Source: Diphasiastrum complanatum (taxonomy: Eukaryota; Streptophyta; Lycopodiopsida; Lycopodiales; Lycopodiaceae). Taken from it: a stretch of DNA of 64,000 nt. The position numbers and the translations under genes are program-made. Within the stretch, counting starts at the first letter, position 1, and every line of letters starts with the position of its first letter. The stretch lies in assembly GCA_029204225.1 (NCBI GenBank), contig CM055097.1, positions 3,019,699 to 3,083,698 on the forward strand. The letters run 5' to 3'. Shown here piece by piece: positions 1 through 12,588 of the stretch. The notes below the pieces were generated by a model. It was not told where the DNA came from, ran no database searches, and saw only the letters and a list, made by a program, of their open reading frames with translations.

Positions 1-331
1 GTCCTCTACAGAATCCGGATACGTTGCAGCTACGTCAACAATGAATGATATTATTTGGCTAAGAAGGTTGCTACAAGATCTGCAATTTTCATAGATCGGT
101 CCAACAATACTCCAGTGCGTAGCTCTATATCTGAACCCGTACTCATACTAGAACTGAACACATAGAAGTTCAATTTCATTTTATTAGAGAGAAAGTTCTG
201 AATAACGATATTGTAGTAAGTTACTGTCATACAGATCGTATGTTCGCTAATATTTTGACAAAACCATTGTCAAGAGATAAACATTCTACCTTAGTAGATA
301 TGTTAAATCTCAATCTTAATTCAAATTCGTA
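1..331 (+). pseudogene. Copia pol 3' end (RNase H tail), partial
   Basis: This is the C-terminal end of a Ty1/copia polyprotein entering from the left edge. The translation shows the RNase H hallmarks SGYVAATSTMNDIIWLRRLL, then FHFIREKVLNNDI-like text, then ANILTKPLSRDKH, which is the usual ILTKPL terminus of Copia RNase H. The reading frame has stops and a frame change near 100-200, so the copy is dead. The ORF ends at the TAG at 329-331, and a purine-rich tract (341-351) and an LTR follow directly, as expected for the 3' end of a Copia element. The rest of the element lies outside the window. Confidence 0.85.
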
Positions 332-351
332 GTAGTAAGCTTAAGGGAGAG

Positions 352-806
352 TGTTGGAGCTAATTTTTCTCCTACTCATCCTAACTGCCCTCCTTTTCAC
401 TTATGTAAATCACTCTCTTCAAACAATTTGCAGAAATGAACGGTTTTTTGGACAGTTCGCATTTTTTCAAGGTCTGTAGAAATGAACTATTTTTCGGACA
501 GTTTGCATTTTTCCGAGAAGGTAAAAAATGTGAAAAACTCGACAAAGTCTTCTACTTCACTTTCGGGCTGTTATGAGTAGAAAAAGATTTTTCGAAAAAT
601 GTGACAAAGTGTTTACTCAGGTTTTCGAGCCATTTCGGGCACCCCGAAAAATGCAAAAAATGTGACACTCTGCAGATTTACATAGGATTTCACGTACAGA
701 CCATCTACGTCTTCACGCTCCAATAATAACTAACCTAATTAATTAGTTAAACAATTGTTAACGATCTTGTAATTATAAAATTAGAATAACACAAGATCAT
801 CCAACA
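352..806 (+). repeat. Copia 3' LTR
   Basis: The LTR starts TGTTGGA just after the purine tract TTAAGGGAGAG and ends TCCAACA at 806, giving a perfect 7-bp terminal inverted repeat of the expected TG...CA form. Its length is 455 bp. The partner 5' LTR and the target duplication lie outside the window, so the right border rests on the inverted ends alone. Confidence 0.65.
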
Positions 807-3720
807 ACTATATATGTAAATAAGCGATTGGAGAAAGATATACTCATTGATACTTGAGATTGATACTAAGTTTACACGACATAGATCAAACGACCAAAAC
901 AGGTCTTCATAGTATCTGACTGCTAAAGTTAGAGAATGTATATATATAGAGAGAGAGTAAATATTTAGAACTATAGCAATTGACTTCTTACAATTCTAGC
1001 CTATGCCATCACCAAAGTTTTCTCAATGTTCAGCCTATCGCGTTGCACCTTACCTGCTGCAAATTTGAAATGCAATTGAGGGTGTTGATCTCAAATTAGA
1101 AACTATATGTGTGTCACTGTCTCTATCTTGTTGGCTTCGTGGCTATATGTGAGAGCGCCAGGGCTGGGCCTAGCCAGGAACAGATCAAATTTGCTTCCTG
1201 AAGGATCAATCGCAATTGTGGAGAAACAGCCCTGCTGTTCCGAAGCGTGGCCATCATTGTTGCCTGCATTAAAGCTGCCACGAAGCTATTGAAAGTTTTG
1301 GAAGAAAAGTTCAAAAGCAAAAAGCAGGAACTGAAGGAAAAAAAAACTTCTTGTCTGCTAGCTCTAGAATCTTGTTGTCTGCGTGACACTCAGATTGGCT
1401 ATATGTACCTTGGCACTTCAAATTTCTCTACTATAAATGAATGCGAAGAACATTTCGCAGTCAACATGTCCTCTTGCGTAGTTCCATGCCACCTCCATCT
1501 GTATTTGTATCGCCTTTCCACAAAACAACTAAATCAACATCTGATTCAGAGGTTTCAGTGACTCTTGAAGAGGACAAGCCTAGTTTGTCCCTGAAAGAGA
1601 AGGCTATCTCACCCACACATCGTTTTATTTGTGCGGCTTCCACAGATTTTCGTTCACATTTGTTGTTGTTTGAAAATGCTTGTTGTCACTGCATTGCATG
1701 CATGTTCATCTGCGTTGCTGTGGCATCTAAGGAAATAACAGCCATAGTCCCAAGAACGTATTCGTCAAAGAAAAGTGAATATGCAGGAGGTTGAATTGTG
1801 AAAAAAAGTACTGGCTCTGTGACACTAATAAATTGAAACATTTTTGGTTTGTCATTGGAAAAGACTACTGGGTCACTTGCTCAAACTAGTTGCTCGTTGC
1901 AAAAAACTCCTGGCTGATCATTGATCATTGCCTGGTGAAAGAGGCATAAGTTGTTTGTTGGAAACGATGCTAGGAAATTGAAAAAGGTACTAGCTGGTTG
2001 TTGGAAAACACGGCTACGAAATTGAAACTTTGTTGCAAGGATCGTACGCCTGTTGGGAGAGCAAAGAGAGCAGATTCATTGATGGCTGGCTGTTTGAAAC
2101 ACTCTTACAAAATTTTTCATATTGTTGTTGCAATTTCTAAAATCCAGGTTCTGCATTACTAATTACAGGTAAGCTATGGCTTATAGCTCAATCGTTGCCC
2201 TGCTTCCTATATTTTTTCCTTTCAGGTTAACAAAGATGTGCAAAGCTCTATTGACCTCTGCCATTCTATGAATTTCTTGCCTCTTTTGTATAGCACTACT
2301 ATTATTATTTGTAGCATTCGTTGATTTAGAATTTGGTTTACAAATAATGTCTTGACCTGAATGTTTTTCGGATGCTTTTGTTAAGGCTATGAGACGCCAA
2401 CCCTGCCAGAGATAATAGGCAAACAAATTTTTTGTAAGAAATCATTGGCTGCCAGGTGGATTTGCACCAATTTCTAATGAAAAAATTTACTTTGGCAGTT
2501 TCTTAAGGCAATGAGAAGCCAACTGAGGCAGAGGAAATCGCTGCCTGTGAAGTGGATTTACACTTTCTAGGCATAACATAGATAGGTTTGTAGTTATCGC
2601 TTTTTATCAAATAGTCTAAGGTCCATAGCTGTAGGCACAATAACGAGAGTAGTCCATCAAATCTACAATGGATATGTACTCATATAATAAAAAAAATCCA
2701 AACATTTTCAATAACGTGGCAAATCTTATTTTGATACGTAGATACACCAGAAATGTTTTAGTATGACAAAAACCAAGAAAAACCAAGAGTCTACAAAATG
2801 AATTAAGATGTGAATCACATAGGCACAATCTATTTTCTAAATCTTTAATATATAATGTAAGTTCGCCAAACTTTACCTGAATATATCGTCCAACTTTCAA
2901 GAGCTCTAGTGACTTTTCTCATAAGATGACTACAAGTTATTTATATATTTCACATTGTTAAAATAATTTCAATTGGATGCAAACGATCTTTTCTTTGGCA
3001 AACCAAAGTTCAAATTTCCTATTACAAAATTGCAAGGAGACAGGCATAATCTCCTTCTTGAAACATTTGAAGAGGACAATTGCCACCTCTTCATGGCAAC
3101 ATGCCAACAAAACAATACTGACAATTCTAACTTATAACAAGTACTAACAATATAGAAAAGGTCGTTCACATCCAATCGACATTATTTCATCATTTTGAAC
3201 TGGATATATTATGATTCTGCTTATGTTTCACATCTTAAGATGCAAAAGGGATACAAGTGTATCTATAGTGAGATCACATAGAAACTTGAATAAAGACAAA
3301 TAAATTATATTGTAGCCAAAAGACTTTTCGCCTCTTAAAAATACTTGAGATATATACCTTTCTCACCAAATTCTTTAATTACCAGTGCATTTAAGTTTTG
3401 ACCTTTTCAAGACATCCTAATTGGCCTTCCATTCAAGCATCATCATCTAGCTATGCTACATTTACCAAAGCTTCGAGTTTAAATAACAAGATAATCACAT
3501 AGCTCTGTATAATCATAAATAGATAAAAATGCCAGGCCTTATTATCCAATAAATACATAATGATGATCCATTTGCTTCTTATCATACATTTTGTGCTGTC
3601 TTTTTTCAGCCAAAAAAGCTACAAATTTCTTGAAAACTTCTCTACATATTTGGAACCTACTACTACTAATTAGTAGAGATTCTGTTGTGGATTCTACAAT
3701 AATCTTACATCACATGGTCA
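807..3720. other. Gene-poor interval
   Basis: I see no convincing coding sequence here. Several ORFs of 60-117 codons exist (the longest at 1441-1794), but they resemble no family and lie in AT-rich sequence. No RNA gene, LTR or terminal inverted repeat stands out. Confidence 0.5.
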
Positions 3721-4020
3721 ATGATCGGCCACTCTTTTGAATACAAATATATTGTGTTCAATCACGACCCATCCATCTCTAGAAAGAATTGTGGAACTCA
3801 TGCTAGTATGAGAAAACACTATTGTGTGGAGCGGTCTTTTTATGAACAATTTCATGTTCAAGTTTTAGATGTTGTTAAAGATAGAAAAGTGGCTAATAGA
3901 ATCGAAAAGTTTTGTGTTCGACATCACAAATCAACTAGCAAGCTTGGATACAACAAACTACGATGTAGTCTTGTAAATTCAAAGGCATACTGGTATTTAA
4001 AGAGACGCAAGCTTTTGTAA
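3721..4020 (+). CDS. Unassigned 99-residue ORF, weak GIY-YIG-like pattern
   Basis: This is a 99-codon ORF starting with ATG. I do not recognise it with certainty. Its second half reads FHVQVLDVVKDRK, ANRIEKFCVRHH, then STSKLGYNKLR. That resembles the later part of a GIY-YIG nuclease domain: a hydrophobic strand, a conserved Glu in the helix (here the Glu of IEKF), and a terminal GYN. The diagnostic N-terminal GIY...YIG motif is not seen upstream, so at best this is a C-terminal fragment. It could equally be an exon or remnant of a mobile element. No neighbour gives context. Confidence 0.25.
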   Translation: MIGHSFEYKYIVFNHDPSISRKNCGTHASMRKHYCVERSFYEQFHVQVLDVVKDRKVANRIEKFCVRHHKSTSKLGYNKLRCSLVNSKAYWYLKRRKLL

Positions 4021-7000
4021 TTCTCTTCATGATATGTTTGTTTCTTAATCTCACATGTCTTTGGAGTATATTTGCTAGTTAAGCTTTTGGCTTGTTTATT
4101 TCAGATTTTGGTTTGCTTTTATGCTATATGCTACAAGAACTGTGTTTGTTAAAAATTGTTATTGTGACAATTTTAGATATTCTCTTTTTTAAAGCTTTTA
4201 GTGTTCTTGATTTTTGTTGAGACTTTTACAATGAGTCAATAGATCGTTTGTTCAACTCAATGCAAGGCTAGAATTGCATAGCTAGTTTCTGTAAGTAGGA
4301 TCATGCGCTTATCCGCACAATTGTTTTGTGATTTGATAGTTGTTATTACAAAATTGAATATAACAAATTCGCGATTGTTCTATCTCATTGCATTCTTGTT
4401 GAATGTTAATTAACTCTCACTTTACTTCCACACGTATCATAAACAAAGGAATGTATGGTTGTCTTTGACGCCTAATTGTTTCGCGTTTCTTTATATCAAA
4501 ATATTAAATATCATAAAATTGCATGACTGTCTCAGACGCCTAATTTTTTTTGCATTCTCTCTCTATGGTTGTCTACATTGGTACTCATTAATCAATACAA
4601 TCAGAACTGCTCTATAACTCCACTTTCTAAGGAATCCAAAAATTCTATTACTTCAATAATTGTCATCGTTATTTATCTCAATTGGTATATCTCAGTGGGC
4701 CTGCACTTAGACACGCCAACAGAGTGGTATCCAAGCTGATAAGCACCATCACTTTTGGACTAGCCAAGCATGGTTTACTCCCAAACAGGTAGTACACATA
4801 ATTCTAATTCAAATGTAGTAGAGCAAGGTCCTATTAGCACATGTTACGCTCTAGGACAAACTAACTAGCTCCTACCTTCGGTATAGCCTTAATTCGATAA
4901 GTTTTCAAGGCAGCACTCTCATAGCCCAGTACTAATGCTCGAGTGCTTATAAGACCATCTGCCTCAACAATGGATGGAAAGAAAAGTTTAGTAAGGTGTC
5001 TAACCTAAAGGGACCCCTTGGGTAGAAAACCACGTCCTTGTAGCTCATGTGCTCGGACTCGTTCATTGAAAAAACCAAGCATCTCATTTGGCACATTATG
5101 CACGACATAATTTGAACTCGAATATGGCAACAACACATTGGAAAATATAGTGGCATGTGCAACATGAACAAAATTGCGCTTGATTCAACGAAGCATACAT
5201 TTTGGGCTTGTCCCACCTCCTGAAAGGATTGGGAAAGTATATGTTGGAGCCAAACCACCCAACCATGCAGATGCTACTAATCAATCTCCAATAGCATCTC
5301 CCCTGTGCTAGGGAATAGGATGCAGGTGTAGAGAGAGTAACCTTGCAATGAAAAACTCACAATGAGAATGGTAGTACGGCGAGTTTCACCAAAAGGAAAT
5401 AGCCATTGCCTCACTTGTGCATGTGTCCATGCAAGCATAAAAAACACAAATTCAAGTAAATTGAGACTATATTCATGATTTGAGACTTTTTAAGACCAAA
5501 TATATCTAAGTTAGGAGTCTTCCTATGTAGTTTGAATCTATTTCATGTACTATTAAAATAGCCAAACATTATCCAAGTTAGATATACCTTGGTGGAGAAG
5601 GTGACATTCTACGATGTGAACCACTTTAGTTTGAGTATGATTCGAGTCTTTATGTGCCTATAGATTTGGAATTGTGTTTTATATTTGTTTAAAAAATATA
5701 ATAATTGTTGCCAATGACCAACATAAATCACGAAGGCTAAAATTATCACTAAGATCATGCCATGATGACACCTAATTGAACAATAAAAAAATCATAAGTT
5801 GCACGGTCTTTTTCAAAGTACACAAGTCTTGCTTACTTAGCCTTGTATTTTTGAACACAAATTTTGTATTTTTAACAAATCCAGCACAAATTAATATTAT
5901 TCTAACAATGTATAAGAGCTTAACCATCTCATGTTCTTACTCATAAAAGAAAAATATTGATATAAGTAGACAATTTAGATGGGATACATAATTCAATATA
6001 AGCTCTATGAGAAAATCAACATAAATCCAACACACTATGTCCAAGGTTGTTGTGATACAAGAAGTACTTGTTTTAGATTTCTTTCTCTTATAAAAATGCA
6101 TTATTGAATGAGGACATTTGAAAACATTAAATGATGCTACTCTTTCTCCGCTTGGGGGTTTATTATTTCCATACAACTTGTACAAACAATAGGCATAGAG
6201 ATTTTCTTGCCTCTCTTCTTTTTTGTGTTCAATAGGTTAGTTTGGTGTTGAAGGCACATAAAGTTAACAGGATGAGTTTGGTTTGAAGGCATATAAAATA
6301 AGAAGGGATAATCGATTGTTCTATGTTTATTTTAGTAGCATAAATGTATTACAAAGGGAGACATTTTTTTTTTTGTGTGTATTAATTTTTTAGGGAGTTA
6401 AAACACCAGTTGATTGAACAAGAATTATTTTACGTAAGCCTTCTAGCTTATCAAAGGCTTGTACTAAGAGTGAAATATTCAAAATTCACTATTGAATCCA
6501 AGGCAATTAAATTGCTTTTCACCTTGGAACCTTCCCAGCCACGTCCCGAATGGCTAGGGTCCTTCATTCACCTAATGCAAGTAGAGTAGCATTTCAGAGG
6601 TTAGACTTGTCCATCATTTGAACGCTTTTCACTCAAGCGCACTTGGGAGTATGCATTCGCAAAGACACTAATAATGTCGGTAGTGCCATGTGTGAAGCTT
6701 GTGCATATTTGCCAGATCACCCCTAATGCATAGCCCCTTAATATGTGCCAAGTTGTTGCCTTGTCCTTATCTAATGTCATGTCTCTCCCATTAGTAATGC
6801 TTGATCGAATAACATGTGGGTTGTAGCAAAGAGCGTGCCTTTGCGTGTGTCTTGTAAGTAGTATCTTAAAGGTGCTTCTCCTTACAATATTAAAGCCACT
6901 AGTTTGATAATCTACATTTTTCGTGCAAGTTATCAGTCTTATTCCTACCAAGACATTGGTTTTGGAAGTGTGCAACTAGCAATATTTTGATATTGTTGTT

Positions 7001-7030
7001 TCTACCATTGATCCCTCTCTCTTCACCAGA
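4021..7030. other. Gene-poor interval with a possible degenerate LTR end
   Basis: No convincing gene. At 4714-4736 the text CCAACA, then GAG, then TGGTATCCAAGC resembles an LTR end followed by a mutated initiator-Met primer site (consensus TGGTATCAGAGC). A plus-strand retroelement may therefore once have started here, but I found no partner LTR or gag. Short ORFs such as 4947-5258 and 6601-6975 (minus) resemble nothing known to me. Confidence 0.35.
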
Positions 7031-7411
7031 ATGGATCCGTCTTCTAGTTCATCTCGGATTGACAAACTCGATGGAGAGAACTACCATCTCTAGAAGTTCA
7101 AGATGAAAGTTGTATTACTTGCCAAAGAATTGTGGGACATTGTTGATGACACAGAGCTCAAGCTTGAGGTGGATGCAACCAGCAGCACCAAATGGAGATA
7201 GCTTTTGACATGATCACTTTGAACATTAAAGACTCTCAAATCAGCCACATTTGAGCTGCTCAGACTACTAGGGACATGCTAACGGCCCTCTATATATCAA
7301 GGATGTTACATCCAAGTTACATCTGAGGAATAAGTTCTTCACATTAAGAATGTCTGATGTAGACAATATTTCGACCCACCTAAACACGTTCAAAAATCGT
7401 ATGGAGCAGAT
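7031..7411 (+). pseudogene. Copia gag N-terminal remnant
   Basis: From ATG 7031 the translation reads MDPSSSSSRIDKLDGENYHL, a stop, then KFKMKVVLLAKELWDIVDD. This is the typical start of a Copia gag (UBN2/DUF4219-like), in which the stop replaces the Trp of the YHLWK motif. Further stops and frameshifts follow. The same family occurs at 61188, where the gag begins MDSSTSSSLIDRLDGSNYHL and keeps the Trp. The copy is cut at 7411, within the MEQI segment, by the LTR of the next element. Confidence 0.8.
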
Positions 7412-8117
7412 TGTGAGTTTCACATGTGTGGAGTGTCCATTAAGTGTGATTTAGATCTCCTAAGGTGTGTGAATGCACAATGATCAAGATTAGATTGAGA
7501 TTCAAGATCTATCTCACTCTCAAAGGCAAAAACACACTACCACATGCATTAACTCAAAACCAAAGTACATACATGCATGTGGGAAGTGTTCCCTCAAAAA
7601 CACTAAGTATGGAAAAGGCCAATTCTTGGGTAGAGAGAGAATGCAATCAATAGCTCTCGAGTAGAGAGAGAAAGCAAGTAAACACTTAGACTTAAAAACT
7701 TGATTGATCTCCAAATTACTAAGAACAAAATGAGAAGTACAATGAGACTAGTAGATCCACGGGGTAGTTCACCCTCAAAAACTATTGGACGTCATTTCTA
7801 TCACCTCTTGATTGTATTGGACCAATGATGCATCCACCTCTTGATTCTACTAGATCATTGATGTTTCCACCACTTAATTCTATTGGACCTCTTGAACTTT
7901 GATTTGTCACACATCCAATAACAACTATAAAAAATATCTAGCTCAAGTTCTACCACTTACACTACTTTGGCTCAATAGAGGCTTTACATGTGGATTTGAC
8001 CAATTTGCCTTCTATTCCAATTTTGACCCTATCAATGTTCTACACCAAGATGCTTGACATAGAAAAAGTGTAAGACCCCTACAACTAACATAGATAGCCT
8101 TTTTTTCATTTTTCACA
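7412..8117 (-). repeat. Copia 3' LTR (minus-strand element)
   Basis: On the plus strand it begins TGTGAGTTTCACATGTGTGG and ends TTTTTCACA, giving 5-bp inverted ends TGTGA/TCACA. The first 450 bp match 12589-13033 closely in the same orientation, with small indels. The stop codon of the RNase H ORF lies just to the right. No clear polypurine tract is visible next to the 8117 border, so that end may be off by some bases. Confidence 0.75.
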
Positions 8118-8130
8118 CCTAAAAATTTAT

Positions 8131-9743
8131 CTATTGAAGATTAAGCATTGATCTTGATATTACTCCAAGATTAGATCTATGCTTGGTGAAGACACTTTTG
8201 CTCAAGGGCTTGGTGAGTAGATCGGCAATACAAGAGGATGTGTTGACATGATCCAAATAGATTTCTCCTCCAATAAGCTTTTCCTTCACAAAGTGGTGTG
8301 CCACTTCTATATGCTTGCTCCTTGCATGAAATATGGGATTATAGGCAAGATCTTGGGCAGAGATATTGTCACATTTGATCATTGGTAGATCATCCTCCTT
8401 GATGCACGAATCTCTTGATCCAAAGCACCTCGTTGATAGTTGTGGTGAGTGCTTTGTACTCAACCTCACATGAAGAAAGAGATATAGTATCTTGCTTTTT
8501 GGAAAGCCAAGATATTAGATTTCCTCCAAGAAATATGGTGTAGGCACTTATGGACTTTCGATCCATCTTATCACTTGCAAAGTCCGAATCCAGTAGCCAA
8601 TAATGGATAGATCTTCACTTTTGTAGAGTAGACCATAGTCAAAAGATGAAGTGATATATCTTAGAATTTTCTTGGCCATCTTCCAATGGTGGATCTTTGG
8701 ATCTTGCATAAATTGCCTCAACTTGTGCACACAAAAGCTCAAGTCGGGCCTAGTGATGGTAAGCCAAATTAAGGAGCCTATAAGACTCCTAAAAGTGTGA
8801 TGTCCTCGAAGGATCTTTCATCATCTTTATTAGCATCTTTCACAATTTGCTCCATTGGAGTATCTATGCTCTTAGAATTTTCCATATGGAATTTTTTCAA
8901 CATAGAAAGAGCATATCTAGATTGACATAAAAAAACATAATCTTCATGAAAGTCAATCTCTAGGCCTAGTATGTAATGGATCTCTCCTAGATCTTGCATT
9001 TTAAACTCACTTCCAAGTGCTAGCTTAGTTTCTTCAACTAGCTTGATGCAACTTCCACAAAGAATAATGTCATCAACATAGATTAGAAGAATGACAATAT
9101 TAATATGAACAAACTTTAGATACATGGAAGGACCATAGTCACTAAGAACAAATCCTAGTGAGATAAGAAAAGAGTTGAGTCTTTAATACCATGATCTTGG
9201 TGCTTCCTTTAGTCCATGAAGACTTTTGAAGAGCAAGCACACTTTGGATTCATCCTTGATGAATTCTTGAGGTTGTTCCATATATATATTCTCCTCAAGA
9301 TAACCATTTAAAAAAGCATGGGATACATCTAATTGGAACACCTTCCATTTGAAAAAAACAAGCAAGAGAGATAAGAATTCTTATTGCCACCATCTTTGCA
9401 AGAGGTGCAAAGGTTTCTTCATAGTCAAGGTCATGGATTTGAAAAAATCCTTTAGCACATAGTCTTGCCTTGTACTTGTTGATGGTGCCATCATGATTGT
9501 TTTGATTCGAAATACCCACTTGCATCCAATCACATGCTTGTTGGATGGTGGCCAAGTGTTGTTGGTGATCAATGCATCATACTCTTGCTTCATGGCATCA
9601 TACCACTCCTTGGTATTGAGTGCCCCTTGAACATTCTTTGGCTCTTCATGAGAAACAAAGAAGGCATAATTAGTGGAATCAAGATCCACTTGCTTGCCTT
9701 TATCAACATATGAGAGCCTCTTGGGCTCAGATCTCTCTCTCAT
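8131..9743 (-). pseudogene. Copia reverse transcriptase and RNase H, broken
   Basis: RT copies the element RNA and RNase H removes the template strand. The visible RT blocks are WKVFQLDVSHAFLNGYLEEN (catalytic Asp region), GLKEAPRSWY, and LLIYVDDIILCG with an intact YVDD box near 9070. RNase H follows with HARSKHIEVAHHFVKEKLI and ends ADLLTKPLSKSVF. The coding sequence is spread over at least five frames between 9743 and 8131, so it makes no full enzyme. The N-terminal linker has the Copia pattern EEPKNVQGALNTKEWYDAMK. Confidence 0.9.
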
Positions 9744-10519
9744 AGATCTTCTTGGTGAAAAATTCGAGGAGACTCCTCTTCAATTCTCAACCCCATCACT
9801 TCATAATTGTCTTCAATAGCAATAGTTGGTGATGCATCTAGAGATTCTTTGATCTCGGCCCCTTCCAAATTGGATTTTTTCTCTTCATGGAAAATAACAT
9901 CTCTACTCTCAATCACATTTGAGATAGAGAGTATAATGACTCTATAGGCCTTCTTGGTAGATGAATATCCAACCATGATCCCTTTGCATGAGGTAGGATC
10001 ATATTTCTTCCTTGTTTCCAAGGGAATATGGGCAAAACATATGCATCCAAAAATTCTAAGGTGATCAATCTTAGGCTTCTTCATAAATAAGATCTCATTT
10101 GGTGACTTTCCTCCAAGAGCAATATGTGGGAGTCTATTGCAAAGATAATTTGCACAACTTATGGCTTCTCCCCAAAAGACTTTTGGCAAAGATGCCTCAA
10201 TCCTTATGGATTTGGCACATTCACATAAGGATCTATTATTTCTCTCAGCCACTCCATTTTGAGATGGAGAGTAGGCACAAGAGAACTCCCTTTTAATGCC
10301 TTCAAGCTCACAATAGTCATGGAATTCATTGGAGATATACTCTCCACTTCCATCACATCTAAAAGATATAATATTTAATGATAATTGCTTCTCAACATAA
10401 GCTTTGAAAATAAGGAAATAATCAAAAACCATAGATTTAGAAGAAAGAAGATATATCCAAGTGAATATTGTGAGATCATCAATAAAAGTTACAAAGCAAG
10501 TGGCGCCTCCCTTGCTCAT
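9744..10519 (-). pseudogene. Copia integrase core and C-terminal region
   Basis: This is the longest intact frame of the element (259 codons). It shows FVTFIDDLTIFTWIYLL (first catalytic Asp), FRCDGSGEYISNEF (second Asp), and SPSQNGVAERNNRSL (catalytic Glu region), the DDE triad of retroviral-type integrases. PKIDHLRIFGCICFAHIP, then MVGYSSTKKAYRV, form the Copia GKGY-like C-terminal module. The N-terminal zinc-binding part is in another frame upstream (10549-10887), so the protein would not be made as one unit. Confidence 0.9.
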
Positions 10520-10548
10520 AGATGATGAGAAATGAACATCCTAGTTGA

Positions 10549-11291
10549 TCAACTCCAAAGGATGCCTACTCTTGATAGAAGATCTTGCAAATGGCCTCTT
10601 GTGAAATTTAGCAATAGCACAAGCCTCACATGGCTTGATATCCTTAGAAAATGACTTTGCAAGCCAATAGCTTTGGCTTCTTTGATCATAGAGAGCATGG
10701 ATTTGTGGTTGGGATGTCCCAACCTCCTATTCCATAACTCCTCCATAGATAGCTTGGTCACAAAAGCAACATTACAAGAATTTACACTTTCTCTTGGATC
10801 TAGTTTATAGATGCCTCCAAATCTAGATCCTAGTGCAAGTATCTCGCCATTCTTTTTTATAGTACAAGTATCAACATTGAAATTCACATCAAGGCCATTA
10901 TCAAAAAATTGGCCAACACTAATAATTTCTTTGTAAGCTTAGGTACAAAAAGAACTTTAGTGAGAGAAAGAACTTTAGAAGATGCAAGATTTAAGGGGAT
11001 ATTCCCTATTCCTTCAATTGGACATTCATAATCATTTGCAGTGTATATTGATTTCTTGGCTCCATCATAAGGTGCGATAGATGAGAAAGAGTCCTTGGAG
11101 CTACACATATGCTCCTCATCTTTGTCTTTGGATTTGGCTTTGTCCTTGCTTGAGGATTGTTGATATTGGTTTTTACTCCTCCCTTTGTGCTTGTCCTTGA
11201 CAAATAAAGTTTTGCCATCATTATGATTGAGTGATAGCTTGTCCATCCTCGAGAGTTTGTAGTCTTGTATTGATTCTTTAGAAATAAGCAC
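10549..11291 (-). pseudogene. Copia protease remnant and GAG-pre-integrase domain
   Basis: Two overlapping frames cover this region. The upstream one (11291-10884) is a lysine/serine-rich linker, then GIGNIPLNLASSKVLSLTKV and LFVPKLTKKLLVLANF, the LYVPxLxxNLLS block between protease and integrase. No CCHC zinc knuckle and no DSGA protease active site can be read. The downstream one (10887-10549) has ELWNRRLGHPNHKSMLSMI, the HxxxxGH zinc-binding motif of the pre-integrase domain. Cleavage and integration functions are therefore lost or incomplete. Confidence 0.75.
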
Positions 11292-11294
11292 ACT

Positions 11295-11834
11295 TTAAAG
11301 GGCCTCTAAAATTGGTAGCTCCTCCTTAATGGCATAGGATTGGACAAGGTTGACATATTCATTTCTCAAGCCATTGAGAATGACTTGGACTAGTTCACTT
11401 TGATTGATTGAGTCACCAATGCATGGAATCTCCCTATGAATATTCTTGACTCTCAAAACATAATTAGATGCACTCTCGTCACTCTTTTGACTACTTTGGA
11501 AGATTTGATTTCTAAGAGTGAGGAGCCTAGAGGTATTCTTAGCCTCATAGATAGGCTTGAGACAATCCCAAGCGTCTTTGGTTGTAATGCAAATACCAAT
11601 CTCCCTCAATATCTCATTAGAGACATTCATCTTGATGTAGTGGAGAGCCATCCTAGATCTCTTCTTATATTTTTGAACCTTTTGAAGAACTTGAGGTTCT
11701 TCTTCAAGGTCAAGAACAATGTCCATCACATCTTGAAGTAGCAAAATGGACTCCATCCTCAACTTCCATATTGTATAATTAGAAGTAGCTAATCTCTCAC
11801 TTGGTTCCAACAAGAATGGTCCCATTGAAGCCAT
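11295..11834 (-). CDS. Copia gag (UBN2-type), partial
   Basis: An intact 179-codon frame starting MASMGPFLLEPSERLATSNY. Copia gag builds the cytoplasmic virus-like particle. Visible family features are the YTIWKLRMESILL motif near residue 20, TTKDAWDCLKPIYEAKNTSR near 85, and ELVQVILNGLRNEY near 145. The C-terminal zinc knuckle is missing and the frame changes at 11295. About 740 bp of leader lie between the start and the primer site at 12577. Confidence 0.85.
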   Translation of the reverse strand: MASMGPFLLEPSERLATSNYTIWKLRMESILLLQDVMDIVLDLEEEPQVLQKVQKYKKRSRMALHYIKMNVSNEILREIGICITTKDAWDCLKPIYEAKNTSRLLTLRNQIFQSSQKSDESASNYVLRVKNIHREIPCIGDSINQSELVQVILNGLRNEYVNLVQSYAIKEELPILEAL

Positions 11835-12576
11835 ATAGAGTGGAAATAAAACTCAAGTGATGAACAAAAAATGTTGCTACTCTCTCACTATAGGATCCAA
11901 TAATGGTGTGCTACCAACTCCTATGCAAGATCTTGCAACAAACTGTGAGATGATTCTCACTAGCTCTACCAATCTCTCTAAAACTAGATCTACTTCATAT
12001 CGAATGATGGAGTATGGGCAAAGTTAGGATCAAACACACTTACCATGTGTGAAATACACTAAGAAACCAAATTTGACTAAAATACAATGATATCGTACGA
12101 AACAAAATGGCTAAGATCTCAAAACAGTGTCTAGATCTCAAATAGATAGAATTGACAAGAATTCAACTATGATTTAGGATCAAACAAGCAATCTCTTGAT
12201 CAAACTAAAGGTGTCCACACAGGCCTAGGTGCCCTACCTATTCCTCTTCAAAAGCTTATAACTTTTTATTGGCTCAACCAAATGGAATGAAACTTATTGC
12301 TACAAAAACTGACTAAACTAGCTTTCAAACAAGCTATCTAGCAAGATTTTAGGATCAAACATGAAAGAGAACTTTCAAATTGAAATTGGATGTTCCTCAC
12401 ATGTGTCTGAGCACCTGATTCCATATTGTACCAGGTCAAACCCAATCAATGCCCTATTGATCTCTATCCAAGATTGAACAAGATAGCTAGGAAAATGGGC
12501 CTAGTCACTTTGTAGCTCACTATTGATGCAAAAATTTCCATAATAATGATGAGAAATGTATGGTAATCTTAGGTCG
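11835..12576 (-). other. Copia untranslated leader
   Basis: AT-rich sequence between the primer site and the gag start of the minus-strand element. No ORF of note is present. It presumably carries the packaging and dimerisation signals, which I cannot identify by eye. Confidence 0.6.
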
Positions 12577-12588
12577 GCTCTGATACCA
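12577..12588 (-). promoter_or_regulatory. Primer binding site, initiator Met tRNA
   Basis: Read on the minus strand this is TGGTATCAGAGC, the exact 12-mer complementary to the 3' end of plant initiator Met tRNA. It directly abuts the LTR that starts at 12589. It fixes both the orientation of the element and the inner LTR border. Confidence 0.95.

Noticed and set aside
1107-1794. Cluster of overlapping 60-117 codon ORFs on both strands
   Set aside because: No family resemblance, no shared frame and no splice-linked continuation seen; probably chance in moderately GC sequence.
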